Assembly: GCF_006715395.1 (NCBI RefSeq)
Contig: NZ_VFNC01000002.1
Location: 2,480,001 to 2,544,000 of the forward strand
Direction: 5' to 3'
DNA: 64,000 bases
Source of the DNA: Streptomyces sp. SLBN-31
GTDB lineage: Bacteria > Actinomycetota > Actinomycetes > Streptomycetales > Streptomycetaceae
Each line of letters opens with the position of its first letter. Position 1 is the first letter of the stretch. A program made the position numbers and the translations under genes. The notes beneath the pieces are model-generated. The model searched no databases. It had not been told where the DNA came from and saw only the letters and a program-made list of their open reading frames with translations. Shown piece by piece: positions 1-8,500 of this stretch.

Positions 1-1
1 G

Positions 2-1510
2 CAGGCCTTCCGCAATGGCAGCCCGTACGACCTGAGCAGCGGCGACGCGGCCGTCGACGATCCGCACGGCGGCCACCGCTGGGGACCGGAGCGGACCGTG
101 CGGGCACGCATCGTGGCGTGGCTGCTGCTGGACGGCCCGCCGGCGCTCGCGGGCCGCGTCTCCGCACTGAAACTGCGCGGCGTGCAGGTCAGCGGCACCC
201 TGGAGCTCTCCGGCGGGATAGTGGTGCCGTACGTGGAGATGCGCGGCTGCCGCTTCGAGCGGGAGCTGCTGCTGCCGGAGGCCCGTTTCACCACCGTGCG
301 GCTGGTGGACTGCGCGGTGCCGCGCCTGGAGGCGGCCCGGGTGCACACCGAGGGCGATCTGCACCTGCCGCGCTGCCGGTTCCCGGGTGGCGTACGGCTC
401 ACCGACGCCCACATCGGCACCGACCTGATGCTCAACCAGGCGATCGTCCACCCCGACCGCGCCGGCCGCTCGATCGCCGCGGACGGCATGACGGTCGGCC
501 AGGACCTGCAGGCCGAGCTGCTGGAGGCGGAGGGCGAGGTGAGCCTGCGCAGCGCCAAGGTGGGCGTCAGCCTGAGCCTGCGCGGCGCCCGGCTGAGCAG
601 CTCGTACACCCGGCACGCGCTGAACGCGCCCCAGCTGACGGTCGGGCGCACCCTGTACCTGACCCCGGCGGGCGTCGGCTCGTCGACGCCCGCCGGGGCG
701 ACTCCCGCACGCGGGACCCGGATCCAGCGGTTCGAGTGCCGGGGCGGGGTGCGGCTGGACGACGGGCGCTTCGGGGACGCCGTGGACCTGGAGCGGGCGC
801 GGTTCGCCTTCACCGACGACCAGGAGCTGTCGCTGCGCCGGGTGCAGACGCCGGAGCTGCGCTTCCTCGGCGAGCGACCGCAGCGCGGCAAGGTCGCCCT
901 GTCGGGGGCGCGGGTGGTCAACCTCGTCGACCGGGCGAGCGCCTGGCCGGCCCCGGGCAACCTGCACATGGGCGGTTTCCAGTACGAGAACCTCGTACCG
1001 CTGGGGCCCTTCCCGCTGGCGGAGCGGCTGGACTGGGTGGCCGCGGCGACCGCCGAGTACAACCCGGAGCCGTACGAGCGCCTGGCCGCCGTGCTGCGGG
1101 CCGGCGGCGAGGACGAGGACGCGCGCGAGGTGCTGCTGGCCAAACAGCGCCGGCGCCGCGAGAGCCTGCCGCTCGCCGCGAAGCTGTGGGGGTACGCGCA
1201 GGACTGGACGGTGGCCTACGGGTACCGGCCGGGGCGGGCCGCGGTGTGGATGGCGGTGCTGTGGGCGGCGGGCTCGCTGGCCTTCGCGCACGCGAGCCAT
1301 CCGCCGCTGCAGCCCGGGGCTGCGCATCCGCCGTGGAACCCGGCCCTGTTCGCCTTGGACCTGCTACTGCCGGTCATCGACCTGGGTCAGGTCGGCGTCT
1401 GGCAGCTCAGCGGCGGCTGGCAGTGGCTGGCCGCGGTGATGGTCCTCCTGGGCTGGGTGCTGGCGACGACGGTGGCCGCCGGGGCGACGCGCATGCTGCG
1501 CCGCAACTGA
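2..1510 (+). CDS. Beta-helix-like membrane protein, 5' truncated by window edge
   Basis: The reading frame is open from the first bases of the window, so the true start lies upstream; 502 codons are visible. Up to about position 960 the protein is a run of roughly 20-residue units with alternating hydrophobic residues and recurring Ala-Arg-Phe or Gly-Ala-Arg corners (for example ARFTTVRL, AHIGTDLML, AKVGVSLSL). This suggests a pentapeptide-repeat-like right-handed beta helix. The last ~110 residues carry three hydrophobic segments (near 1235-1295, 1345-1400 and 1425-1490) that look like membrane helices. I recall relatives being labelled membrane-associated oxidoreductase, but I see no nucleotide-binding or redox motif. 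Function unknown. Confidence 0.75.
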   Translation, partial: QAFRNGSPYDLSSGDAAVDDPHGGHRWGPERTVRARIVAWLLLDGPPALAGRVSALKLRGVQVSGTLELSGGIVVPYVEMRGCRFERELLLPEARFTTVRLVDCAVPRLEAARVHTEGDLHLPRCRFPGGVRLTDAHIGTDLMLNQAIVHPDRAGRSIAADGMTVGQDLQAELLEAEGEVSLRSAKVGVSLSLRGARLSSSYTRHALNAPQLTVGRTLYLTPAGVGSSTPAGATPARGTRIQRFECRGGVRLDDGRFGDAVDLERARFAFTDDQELSLRRVQTPELRFLGERPQRGKVALSGARVVNLVDRASAWPAPGNLHMGGFQYENLVPLGPFPLAERLDWVAAATAEYNPEPYERLAAVLRAGGEDEDAREVLLAKQRRRRESLPLAAKLWGYAQDWTVAYGYRPGRAAVWMAVLWAAGSLAFAHASHPPLQPGAAHPPWNPALFALDLLLPVIDLGQVGVWQLSGGWQWLAAVMVLLGWVLATTVAAGATRMLRRN

Positions 1511-1639
1511 TCATCACAGGTCCTGCACACGTCGGTCATTTGTTCAACATTCGACCTTTACCGGCTCTTGACCGCCGGGCGTACAACTTTCCGTGAGTTG
1601 TCCCCTCCGGCTGGCGCACGCCTGACCTGCGGCCTTTCA

Positions 1640-2701
1640 ATGGTCGACACCATGGCACTGCTGCACCCGTTCAGCCGCGCGGCCCGGACCGCCCACTCCG
1701 CGACGCGCCCCCGCTCCGCGCCGCCCGCGGACGCGTCCGGGCTGCCCGCCGACGACGAGGTGCTCCTCGACGCGCCCGACGACCGCCTCGGACCGACGCT
1801 CGTCGCGGCGGCGGACGGCGAGTACGCGCCCGTGGCCGGGCTGCTCGCGGGCACACGCGCGCGTGCCGAGTGGGAGTACCGCGACCGGTACGCCAGACGG
1901 CTGTCGGCCTTCGCCCGGGCCCGGGTCGAGTGGCTGGAGCGGTGGTACGCCGACGCGCCGCAGGACCCGGACGTGCTGCTGCTGCGGGCCCAGCTCGCGG
2001 TGGACCGCGCCTGGGACTCCCCGGCCCGCGCCGAGCTGCTGCGCGAGGTGAGCTCCCTGATCACGGCCGCCGCGCGGGCCACCGACCGCGACCCGGTGCC
2101 CTGGCGGATCGCGCTGGACCACGCGCGCGGCACGGGCGCCGGCCACAAGTACTTCGGGGAACTGTGGGAGGCGGCGCTGCGCCGCACCCCGCACCACTAC
2201 GGCTGCCATGTGGCCGCCCTGCGCTATCTGGCCACCTCCTGGCAGGGCTCGTACCGCGAGTGCTTCGACTTCGCCGACCGGGCCGCGCAGGACGCCCCCG
2301 ACGACTCGCTCCTCCAGGCGCTGCCGTCGAGGGCGGCCCTGGCGTGCTTCACCGGTGGCGCCGGCCCGGCGGTGCCGCGGGAGCGGCTGCACGCGGCCGC
2401 CGACCGGGCGATCGCGTTCTCGGCCCGCTTCCCGGCGGCCACGCCGTGGCCGGCCGAGATCCGCAACAAGCTGGCCTACGTCCTCGTGGGCCTGGAGCGC
2501 TGGCAGGACGCCCTCGGCCAGCTGCGGCTCATCGGCCCGTACGCCACCTCCTTCCCCTGGGGCCAGCTGTCGGACGACCCGCTGGCCCTGTTCCTGAAGG
2601 TGCGTGCCGACGTCGTCGGCCGGTGTCCGGCGGGGGCCGGCCCGGTGCCGCACGATCCACGAAGTGAGCGCGGCGGACGCGTCGGCTCCGGCGACCATTA
2701 G
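1640..2701 (+). CDS. Hypothetical protein, alpha-helical, DUF4034-like
   Basis: This 353-residue soluble protein has no signal peptide and no membrane segment. The middle is rich in Ala, Arg, Trp and Leu with helical pairs (for example LLLRAQLAVDRAWDS and WEAALRRTPHHYGCH), which recalls TPR/SEL-like helical repeats such as those in DUF4034 proteins; that resemblance is an impression, not a match. I chose the ATG at 1640. A second ATG lies at 1652 and a TTG at 1568 would extend the frame, but none has a convincing Shine-Dalgarno. The C-terminus after about residue 320 is Gly/Arg/Pro-rich and poorly structured. It is followed after 11 nt by the Lon-domain gene. Confidence 0.65.
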   Translation: MVDTMALLHPFSRAARTAHSATRPRSAPPADASGLPADDEVLLDAPDDRLGPTLVAAADGEYAPVAGLLAGTRARAEWEYRDRYARRLSAFARARVEWLERWYADAPQDPDVLLLRAQLAVDRAWDSPARAELLREVSSLITAAARATDRDPVPWRIALDHARGTGAGHKYFGELWEAALRRTPHHYGCHVAALRYLATSWQGSYRECFDFADRAAQDAPDDSLLQALPSRAALACFTGGAGPAVPRERLHAAADRAIAFSARFPAATPWPAEIRNKLAYVLVGLERWQDALGQLRLIGPYATSFPWGQLSDDPLALFLKVRADVVGRCPAGAGPVPHDPRSERGGRVGSGDH

Positions 2702-2704
2702 GCT
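2699..2704 (+). promoter_or_regulatory. Candidate -10 element (TAGGCT) of a leaderless transcript
   Basis: TAGGCT ends 8 nt before the GTG start at 2713, and there is no Shine-Dalgarno in between. This spacing would place transcription initiation at or next to the start codon. No clear -35 is visible. Confidence 0.4.
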
Positions 2705-2712
2705 CTTGCGCC

Positions 2713-3453
2713 GTGACCACCGTCCGTCTTCCGCTCTTCCCCCTGAACTCGGTGCTGTTCCCCGGGCTGGTACTGCCGCTCAACGTCTTCGAGGAGCGCT
2801 ATCGCGCCATGATGCGTGAGCTGCTGAAGACCCCCGAGGAGGAGTCGCGCCGGTTCGCCGTCGTGGCGATCCGCGACGGCCACGAGGTGGCCCCGAGCGC
2901 CCCCGGCATGCCGGATCCCACGTCCGTGCCCGACCTCGGCCCGGCGGCCGGCTTCGGCGCCGACCCGGCGATCTCCTTCCACGACGTGGGCTGCGTGGCG
3001 GACGCCGCGACGATCCGGGAACGGGAGGACGGCACCTTCGAGGTGCTGGCCACCGGGACGTCCCGGGTGCGCCTGCTCTCGGTGGACGCCTCGGGCCCGT
3101 TCCTGACGGCCGAGCTGGAGGGGCTCGACGAGGAGCAGGGCGAGGAGGCCGGCGCGCTCGCGGAGGGTGTGCTGCGGGCCTTCCGCCAGTACCAGAAGCG
3201 GCTGGCGGGCGCGCGCGAACGCTCCCTGTCGACCGGCGCGGAACTCCCGGACGAGCCCTCCGTGGTCTCCTACCTCGTCGCGGCGGCGATGATGCTGGAC
3301 ACCCCCACCAAGCAGCGTCTGCTCCAGGCCCCGGACACCGCGTCCCGGCTGCGCGACGAACTGAAACTCCTTCGCTCCGAGACGGCCATCATCCGTAACC
3401 TGCCCTCACTGCCGGCGGCGGACCTGACCCGCGGCCGCACGAGCCTCAACTGA
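2713..3453 (+). CDS. LON peptidase substrate-binding (Lon N-terminal) domain protein
   Basis: The 246-residue protein begins with the hallmark LPLFPLNSVLFPG and then LPLNVFEERYRAMM, the start of the Lon N-terminal domain. It contains the family's later signature pattern around VLATGTSRVRLL. There is no AAA+ or Ser-Lys protease region, so this is a stand-alone Lon-N domain, which in other bacteria is thought to bind substrates or act as an adaptor; its partner is unknown. The C-terminal third is helical (a domain of about 100 residues ending in LPAADLTRGR). The GTG start at 2713 fits the domain start. It probably forms a unit with the YbaK-like gene 19 nt downstream. Confidence 0.85.
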   Translation: MTTVRLPLFPLNSVLFPGLVLPLNVFEERYRAMMRELLKTPEEESRRFAVVAIRDGHEVAPSAPGMPDPTSVPDLGPAAGFGADPAISFHDVGCVADAATIREREDGTFEVLATGTSRVRLLSVDASGPFLTAELEGLDEEQGEEAGALAEGVLRAFRQYQKRLAGARERSLSTGAELPDEPSVVSYLVAAAMMLDTPTKQRLLQAPDTASRLRDELKLLRSETAIIRNLPSLPAADLTRGRTSLN

Positions 3454-3472
3454 CGTCACTGTGAAGGCCGGG

Positions 3473-3973
3473 ATGGCGAAGAAGTCGAAGAAGCAACAGC
3501 AGGGCGGCACGCCCGCGACGGTGGCCCTTACCGCCGCGGGCGTCGCGTTCACGATCCACGCCTACGACCACGACCCCTCCCACCCGTCCTACGGCGAGGA
3601 GGCGGCCGAGGCCATGGGCGTCTCCCCGGACCGCGTCTTCAAGACGCTGGTGGCCGACGTGGACGGGACCCTCACGGTGGCGGTCGTCCCGGTGGCGGGC
3701 AGCCTGGACCTCAAGGCGCTGGCCTCCGCGGTGGGCGGCAAGCGGGCGGCGATGGCGGACCCGGCCCTCGCCGAGCGCACCACGGGCTACGTCCGGGGCG
3801 GCATCTCCCCGCTCGGCCAGCGCAAGAGGCTGCCCACGGTCCTGGACTCCTCCGCCTCGGCCCACGAAACGATCTGCGTGTCGGCAGGGCGCCGCGGCCT
3901 GGAGGTCGAACTGTCCCCCGGTGACCTCGCGAAGCTCACCGAAGCGGTGGTGGCCCCCGTCGGACGTGCGTGA
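3473..3973 (+). CDS. ybaK: YbaK/EbsC-type Cys-tRNA(Pro) deacylase
   Basis: A 166-residue member of the YbaK/ProX editing family, which hydrolyses mischarged aminoacyl-tRNA (Cys-tRNAPro for YbaK) in trans. Visible family features are the N-terminal THIHAYDHDP-like strand (AFTIHAYDHDPSH), the conserved VFKTLVADVDG segment containing the catalytic-site Lys, and the GYVRGGISPLGQRK motif followed by the Ser-Ala-Gly region near the end. I chose the ATG at 3473 because GAAGG lies 5 nt upstream; a GTG at 3461 is also in frame and would add four residues. The N-terminus starts with a basic stretch (AKKSKKQQ), as in actinobacterial orthologues. Confidence 0.88.
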   Translation: MAKKSKKQQQGGTPATVALTAAGVAFTIHAYDHDPSHPSYGEEAAEAMGVSPDRVFKTLVADVDGTLTVAVVPVAGSLDLKALASAVGGKRAAMADPALAERTTGYVRGGISPLGQRKRLPTVLDSSASAHETICVSAGRRGLEVELSPGDLAKLTEAVVAPVGRA

Positions 3974-4014
3974 CCCCTCGACGGCCGTCCCTCGCTCGGT
4001 TAAGAACGAGGGAC

Positions 4015-4089
4015 ATGTCGAAGAGAACCCGCAAACGCAAGTGGCGCGTCAAGAAGGCCCGCTCCAACCACGGCCACCGTCCGGCGTAA
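4015..4089 (+). CDS. Tiny basic protein resembling ribosomal protein bL37
   Basis: A 24-codon ORF, ATG to TAA, preceded by GAGGG with good spacing. The product is extremely basic: Lys/Arg make up about half of it, and it ends in NHGHRPA. It strongly resembles the ~24-residue actinobacterial 50S protein bL37 described in mycobacterial ribosome structures, which ends in a similar Asn-His-Gly-Lys-Arg-Pro motif; this comparison is from memory. It lies 41 nt after the YbaK-like gene and 30 nt before the convergent membrane-protein gene. Because of its size it would be missed by most gene callers. Arg-rich composition, a proper RBS and the C-terminal motif all argue that it is real. Confidence 0.78.
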   Translation: MSKRTRKRKWRVKKARSNHGHRPA

Positions 4090-4119
4090 GTCCCTACGGC
4101 AGCGGGGTCCCGGCATCTT

Positions 4120-4812
4120 CTACGGCAGCGGGGCCCCGTACGGGTCGGTCTGGACGGGGTGGTGCTGGTATGGCTCCGGGTCCCGGGGGCCGAACAGCGC
4201 GGTCAGGCCGAGGTGCACGATCAGGGCGGCCAGCGGCCAGGTCAGCAGCGCCCCCTTGGCGCCCAGCTTGAGCGGCGCCGAGAAGGTGATGCCCTTGCCC
4301 ACCTGCCGGGCGTGGGCGATGACGTCCTGCTCTGGGCCGAGCCACACGCCGAGCCGCCAGGCCAGCAGGGACGCGAGCAGTCCGCCGACGCCCAGGGCCA
4401 CGACCAGCGGCACTCCGCCGCGCCGGCGCCACAGGAAGACCGCCAGGGCGCTGACGACCCCGAAGGCGAGCGCGAGCAGCGTGAACGTTCCGTCCACCCC
4501 GATGGCCTGCTCCCCCTCGCTGTCCGAGAGGTAGACCACCCAGCTCTTGTCGACGATGTCGCCGACCAGCGGCACGTGCGGCGCCAGCCACCACCACAGC
4601 AGCCCGAGCAGCACACCGCCCACCGCCACCGCCACCGTGACGACGGCGGCCTCCCGCACTTCCGTCTTCATTCCGGGCCCGTCCTGTCCGTACGTACCGT
4701 GCCAGGCGGCGTCATGCGGCGCGGGAGCCGAATGCCCGGCAGCCGGGGGCTGCCACGCGTTCTGCGCGGACTGTTCATGCGGCGGTGGAGGCGGCGTCAA
4801 CGGTGCGGTCAC
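4120..4812 (-). CDS. DUF2567-like membrane protein
   Basis: A 230-residue protein. The first ~60 residues are Pro/His/Ala-rich and likely cytosolic. Four hydrophobic segments follow: AVVTVAVAVGGVLLGLLWWW, a second around TFTLLALAFGVVSALAVFLW, a third around LVVALGVGGLLASLLAWRLG, and a last one near LLTWPLAALIVHLGL. The tail is PDPxPYQHH-like and Pro-rich. This layout matches actinobacterial DUF2567 proteins, for which I know no function. I prefer the GTG at 4812; the frame stays open further upstream, but that stretch lies inside the end of the ABC permease gene. It is the last gene of a leftward operon, 34 nt after the ABC permease. Confidence 0.7.
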   Translation of the reverse strand: MTAPLTPPPPPHEQSAQNAWQPPAAGHSAPAPHDAAWHGTYGQDGPGMKTEVREAAVVTVAVAVGGVLLGLLWWWLAPHVPLVGDIVDKSWVVYLSDSEGEQAIGVDGTFTLLALAFGVVSALAVFLWRRRGGVPLVVALGVGGLLASLLAWRLGVWLGPEQDVIAHARQVGKGITFSAPLKLGAKGALLTWPLAALIVHLGLTALFGPRDPEPYQHHPVQTDPYGAPLP

Positions 4813-4846
4813 CCTGACATCGTGCCAGGCCCGCCTGTGCGGCGCG

Positions 4847-5671
4847 TCACCGGACGGCCGCCCGACGGTACGCCCAGGTGGCCACGGCCAGCGAAGCGAC
4901 GCCCACGCCCGCGCACACGGCGAGGTCACCGGCCACGAACGCCCAGTCGGGATGCGGCCCGAAGGTCCGCCCGAAGGCCTCGACACCGTACGTCGACGGC
5001 AGCAGGTCCCGCGTGAACCGTACGGCCCCCGGCATCCGGTCGGCCGGCAGCACCCCCAGCAGCAGCGCGGCCGACATCCCCAGCTGGCCCAGCAGTGTGG
5101 CCAGTTCGGGGCGGGGCGCGAGCAGCCCGAGGGCCGCGCCCAGCCCGGACAGGGCGGCGCCCGCGAGCGGGATCACCGCCGCCAGCACCCACAGATGCGA
5201 CAGCGGCAGCCCGAACAGCACCCCGCCGAAGACGGCGGTCACCACGGTCCCGGGCACCGTGAAGGAGGCGTAGGCCCCCGCCGCCCCCAGCACGACCGCC
5301 GCCGGCGGCACCGGCAGCGTCGCGTAGTGGTCGAGCCCGCCGCTGCCCCGCAGCTGCCCGAAGTACTGCGCGAGCAGGTTCAGCCCGACGTAGGCCACGA
5401 CCAGCACGGACGACCCGGCGACCACGAACCGGGCGTCGTGGCCGCCCGCGTCCACGACCCCGCGCATCATGACCAGGATGCCGACCGACTGGAAGGTCGC
5501 CACGAACAGCAGCGGAATCCGCGCGACCCGGGCCCGCGACAGCTGCGCACGGTAGACGGCGACGAGCGACGGCCACATCCGCGCGCGCGGTCCGAGCTCG
5601 GCGGCCCCGCGCGCGGAGTCGTCCTCGTCGGCGACGGCGCCGGGCAGAATCTCGGCGGGTACGACACTCAC
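4847..5671 (-). CDS. ABC-2 type transporter permease
   Basis: A 274-residue polytopic protein with a soluble N-terminal ~40 residues and about six membrane segments (for example IPLLFVATFQSVGILVMM, FVVAGSSVLVVAYVGLNLL, AVVLGAAGAYASFTVPGTVV and LWVLAAVIPLAGAALSGL). The EGVDAGGHDARFVVAG-like loop and overall topology fit ABC-2 exporter permeases of the DrrB/NatB type. It starts with GTG at 5671 with AAGGAG upstream. It lies 88 nt downstream of the ABC ATPase on the same strand, so the two should form one exporter. The substrate is unknown; candidates from the family are drugs, lipids or Na+. Confidence 0.83.
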   Translation of the reverse strand: MSVVPAEILPGAVADEDDSARGAAELGPRARMWPSLVAVYRAQLSRARVARIPLLFVATFQSVGILVMMRGVVDAGGHDARFVVAGSSVLVVAYVGLNLLAQYFGQLRGSGGLDHYATLPVPPAAVVLGAAGAYASFTVPGTVVTAVFGGVLFGLPLSHLWVLAAVIPLAGAALSGLGAALGLLAPRPELATLLGQLGMSAALLLGVLPADRMPGAVRFTRDLLPSTYGVEAFGRTFGPHPDWAFVAGDLAVCAGVGVASLAVATWAYRRAAVR

Positions 5672-5759
5672 GACGAGCTGCGCTCCTTCCCTGCGGCGCG
5701 CACGCCGTCCCCCACGGACGCGCTCCTACGTACCTGTACGGACACGCTCTGTCCCCCGC

Positions 5760-6776
5760 TCACGCCTTCACCAGCCCTCGGGCGGCGCCGCCCAGCGCCA
5801 GGTACACGTCCTCCAGGCTGGGCGTCGCGAGCGTGAAGTCGTCCAGGGCGGCGAAGGCCGCCCCGCCGGTGACCGTGGCGACGACCGCGCGGGCCTCCTC
5901 GGGAGCGAGCCGCAGCGTCCAGCGCCGCCCGGCCTCGACGGCCCGCTCGCGCAGCGCGGCGACCTCGGGGACGTGCAGCGGCGCCGTCTCGCGCCACACC
6001 AGCTCCACCCGGACCTCGTCGGCGACCTGTTCCTTCAGTCCGGCGGGGGTGTCGCAGGCGATCACCCGCCCCTGGTCGAGCACGGCGACCCGGTCCAGGA
6101 CCGTCTCCGCCTCGATGACGTTGTGGGTGACCAGCAGGACGGTCGTCCCGCGCTCGGCCCGCCGCCGGTCGACGGCCGCCCACACGGCCCGCCGCGCGAC
6201 GGGGTCCATCCCGGTGGTCGGCTCGTCCAATACCAGCAGCGGCCGCTCGCCGACCAGGGCGGCGGCGAAGCACGCCAGTCGGCGCTGCCCGCCGGACAGC
6301 TTCTTCAGGGCCCGCCCGGCGATGGCGGTGAGCCCGAGCTCCTCCAGGACGGCGTCCCGCTCGGCCCGTGCCCGCCGTGCCTCCAGGCCGCGCAGCCGCC
6401 CGGTCGTCTCGGCGGCCAGCGACACCGTCAGCTCGTCGAGGGCGGACGACTCCTGGCCGAGGTAGGCGAGGATCCGGGAGGCCCGCTCGGGGTGCCGCAC
6501 GATGTCGTGCCCGAGGATCTCGACGCTGCCCGCGTCGGGCCGCATCAGCCCGGTCAGCTGCCGCACCAGGGTGGACTTCCCGGCCCCGTTCGGTCCGAGC
6601 AGTCCGAAGATCTCACCGCGTCGCACGTCCAGCCGTACGTCGTCGGTGGCCCGCACCGCGGGCGCGCCGGGAACGCCCCTGCGTCCTCGGACGGCCGGAT
6701 AGGTCTTGGTCAGCCCGCGCACCGCGCACACGACATCACGACCGTGCCGATGTGCCTGTGCCGCGCGCGTACTCAC
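5760..6776 (-). CDS. ABC-2 type transporter ATP-binding protein
   Basis: The 338-residue protein has a complete ABC nucleotide-binding domain: Walker A GLLGPNGAGKST, Q-loop GQESSALDELTV, signature KKLSGGQRRL, Walker B LLVLDEPTTGMDP and the H-loop LLVTHN. A C-terminal domain of about 90 residues (from VIACDTPAGLKEQVADEVRVEL) follows, as in DrrA-type exporters. It energises the adjacent permease. The start codon is a GTG with no Shine-Dalgarno but a TACCCT hexamer 8 nt upstream, suggesting a leaderless message. It heads the operon ATPase, permease, DUF2567-like protein. Confidence 0.92.
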   Translation of the reverse strand: MSTRAAQAHRHGRDVVCAVRGLTKTYPAVRGRRGVPGAPAVRATDDVRLDVRRGEIFGLLGPNGAGKSTLVRQLTGLMRPDAGSVEILGHDIVRHPERASRILAYLGQESSALDELTVSLAAETTGRLRGLEARRARAERDAVLEELGLTAIAGRALKKLSGGQRRLACFAAALVGERPLLVLDEPTTGMDPVARRAVWAAVDRRRAERGTTVLLVTHNVIEAETVLDRVAVLDQGRVIACDTPAGLKEQVADEVRVELVWRETAPLHVPEVAALRERAVEAGRRWTLRLAPEEARAVVATVTGGAAFAALDDFTLATPSLEDVYLALGGAARGLVKA

Positions 6777-6784
6777 AAAGGACG

Positions 6785-6790
6785 AGGGTA
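6785..6790 (-). promoter_or_regulatory. Candidate -10 element (TACCCT) for the ABC exporter operon
   Basis: On the minus strand TACCCT lies 8 nt before the GTG of the ATPase gene, and no ribosome-binding site is present. It fits the leaderless pattern seen at several other genes of this window. Confidence 0.35.
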
Positions 6791-6854
6791 CGGGGTCGGA
6801 GGCCTTTACCCGCCCTTGGGGCCGCTCGTCACCCCCCGGGCCGCCGCCCGGGGT

Positions 6855-8072
6855 TCACTCGCCGACGGGCGCGTGCTCGGCCGCCGTCCGTACGTCGATC
6901 TCCCGCCAGAACCCCGCCCGGATGGCGTAACGGTCGTGCTCGTCGATCTGGTCGTCCTTGTGGGCCAGCAGTCCGAAGCGGGCCGCGTACCGCAGCAGCT
7001 CGCCGTCGATGCGGTGCGGAATCCGCGGGTACATGCCCGACAGCTTCTGCAGATGGCTCTGGTCCCCCAACCGCTCCATCCAGCGCCGCGCGAACACCTG
7101 ACCGACCTCGAACGGGTCTCCGCCGACGGTCGTGATGTCCTCCTCCCGGTCGGCCCACCGCTGCTCCGCCGAGGTCAGCTGGGCCAGCGTCGGCATCGAG
7201 GCGGCCTCCGGGGGCTCGGCGACGGGCCGGTCGACCCATCCTTTGTCGGAGGACCAGCGCAGGGTCGCGTTGGCCGGTTGCGGGCTCGGCTGGACGCCGG
7301 GCGCCCGCAGGGCGGCGAGGTCCTTGGGGGTGGGCACGCCCTTGGGCGCGGGCACCCGCTCCTGCGTGCCGTTGTCCGCGACGGCGGCCGCCGATGCGTG
7401 CTCCCGCTCCTCGGCGGGCCGCTCGGCGGTGAGCGCGGAGTCCGGCAGCGGCGCGGAGAGGATCGCGGCGATCTCGGGCCGGGGCACGGGCGGCGGCGCG
7501 CAGATCCCACCGAGCTCCTTGGCCCGTACGGCTTTGGTGATCCACGTCCGGTCGAGCACCCGCCGCTCGTCCGCCTCGGCGACCAGGTCTTCCGACTGGT
7601 TGTAGTCCCCGTCGGCGGCCTGCACCGCCCACAGGTGTACGGCGACCCCGTGCTCCTTGGCCGCCATCATGCCCGGCAGCAGATCGCCGTCGCCGGTGAC
7701 CAGGACGACGTCGGAGCAGGCGCGGTTGCGGGCCAGCTCGGTGAGCTCGGCGTGCATGGCCGCGTCCACGCCCTTCTGGGCCCAGCGTCCGTCGCTGCGG
7801 GTCAGAGCACCGAGCCGCACGGTGACGCGGGGCATCACCCGCAGTCGGCGGTGCTCGGGCTGGGGCACCCGGTCGGGGGCGCCGTCGAACCAGTAGATGC
7901 GCAGCAGGGGCCGTTCGGTGTCGGACTCGGCGCGTTCACGCAGGCCCTGGATGAGGGCGGTGTGGTCGACGGTGATCCGGGATCGGGAGGGCTCTCCGGC
8001 AAGGAGACTGGCGGCGGCCCCCAGCAGATACCCGGCGTCCACCAGGACGATGCAGCGGTCCACGCGATCCAC
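6855..8072 (-). CDS. NYN/PIN-like domain protein (putative ribonuclease fold)
   Basis: A 405-residue protein whose first ~180 residues form a NYN (Nedd4-BP1/YacP, LabA-like) PIN-type nuclease domain. Acidic residues expected of the metal site are visible at CIVLVDAGYLLG, at QKGVDAAMHAELTELA and in DVVLVTGDGDLLPGMM. The remaining ~220 residues are Pro/Ala-rich and then helical, with a conserved-looking block from QRWADREEDITTVG to the end that could bind RNA. The GTG at 8072 is preceded by a GAGGG-rich stretch, and another in-frame GTG lies at 8063. The gene is divergent from the small basic ORF at 8299. Target RNA is unknown. Confidence 0.82.
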   Translation of the reverse strand: MDRVDRCIVLVDAGYLLGAAASLLAGEPSRSRITVDHTALIQGLRERAESDTERPLLRIYWFDGAPDRVPQPEHRRLRVMPRVTVRLGALTRSDGRWAQKGVDAAMHAELTELARNRACSDVVLVTGDGDLLPGMMAAKEHGVAVHLWAVQAADGDYNQSEDLVAEADERRVLDRTWITKAVRAKELGGICAPPPVPRPEIAAILSAPLPDSALTAERPAEEREHASAAAVADNGTQERVPAPKGVPTPKDLAALRAPGVQPSPQPANATLRWSSDKGWVDRPVAEPPEAASMPTLAQLTSAEQRWADREEDITTVGGDPFEVGQVFARRWMERLGDQSHLQKLSGMYPRIPHRIDGELLRYAARFGLLAHKDDQIDEHDRYAIRAGFWREIDVRTAAEHAPVGE

Positions 8073-8298
8073 CCTCTTTCCGGGAGGTTTGCTTCGGGCT
8101 TCCTTCGAGTCTGCCCGACTACGCAGGTGTTAACGGCCCGAACTCGATCTTCGGCGTGGCGTTTCGGAGTGCGGGCCCCTCCCTCGCTCCCCGACAAGCC
8201 TGTCACAGACGGTAATTATCCGACATGCGCTTGTTGTCAGCCTATGTGAATCTGGTCCCGGCCCTGGCCCCTAGATCCCCCACAGGAGGCAGATCACC

Positions 8299-8463
8299 AT
8301 GGCCAAGAACAAGAAGCAGAACCGTAAGCAGCCGCAGACCGGGCGTGGTCAGCAGGCGGCCGAGCAGATCTCGATGGAGTCGTCGGCCGAGCAGGACGTC
8401 CAGCAGGTCACCCCGGGTCACATGGCCCGCAAGGGGCGGCAGAAGAGCTTCGGTCACAACTGA
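8299..8463 (+). CDS. Small basic conserved-looking protein (54 aa), function unknown
   Basis: An ATG-initiated 54-residue ORF with a strong AGGAGG Shine-Dalgarno 8 nt upstream. The protein is hydrophilic, with a Lys/Arg/Gln N-terminus (MAKNKKQNRK) and C-terminus (ARKGRQKSFGHN) and an acidic Ser/Glu/Gln centre, and no hydrophobic segment. Small proteins with this layout occur in other Streptomyces in my recollection. I cannot assign a function; binding to nucleic acid or the ribosome is a guess from charge. It is followed by a long perfect hairpin at 8501-8534 that probably terminates both this transcript and dnaE from the other side. Confidence 0.72.
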   Translation: MAKNKKQNRKQPQTGRGQQAAEQISMESSAEQDVQQVTPGHMARKGRQKSFGHN

Positions 8464-8500
8464 TATCTGCGTAACGGGTTGTTGAGACCCAGGCACACGT

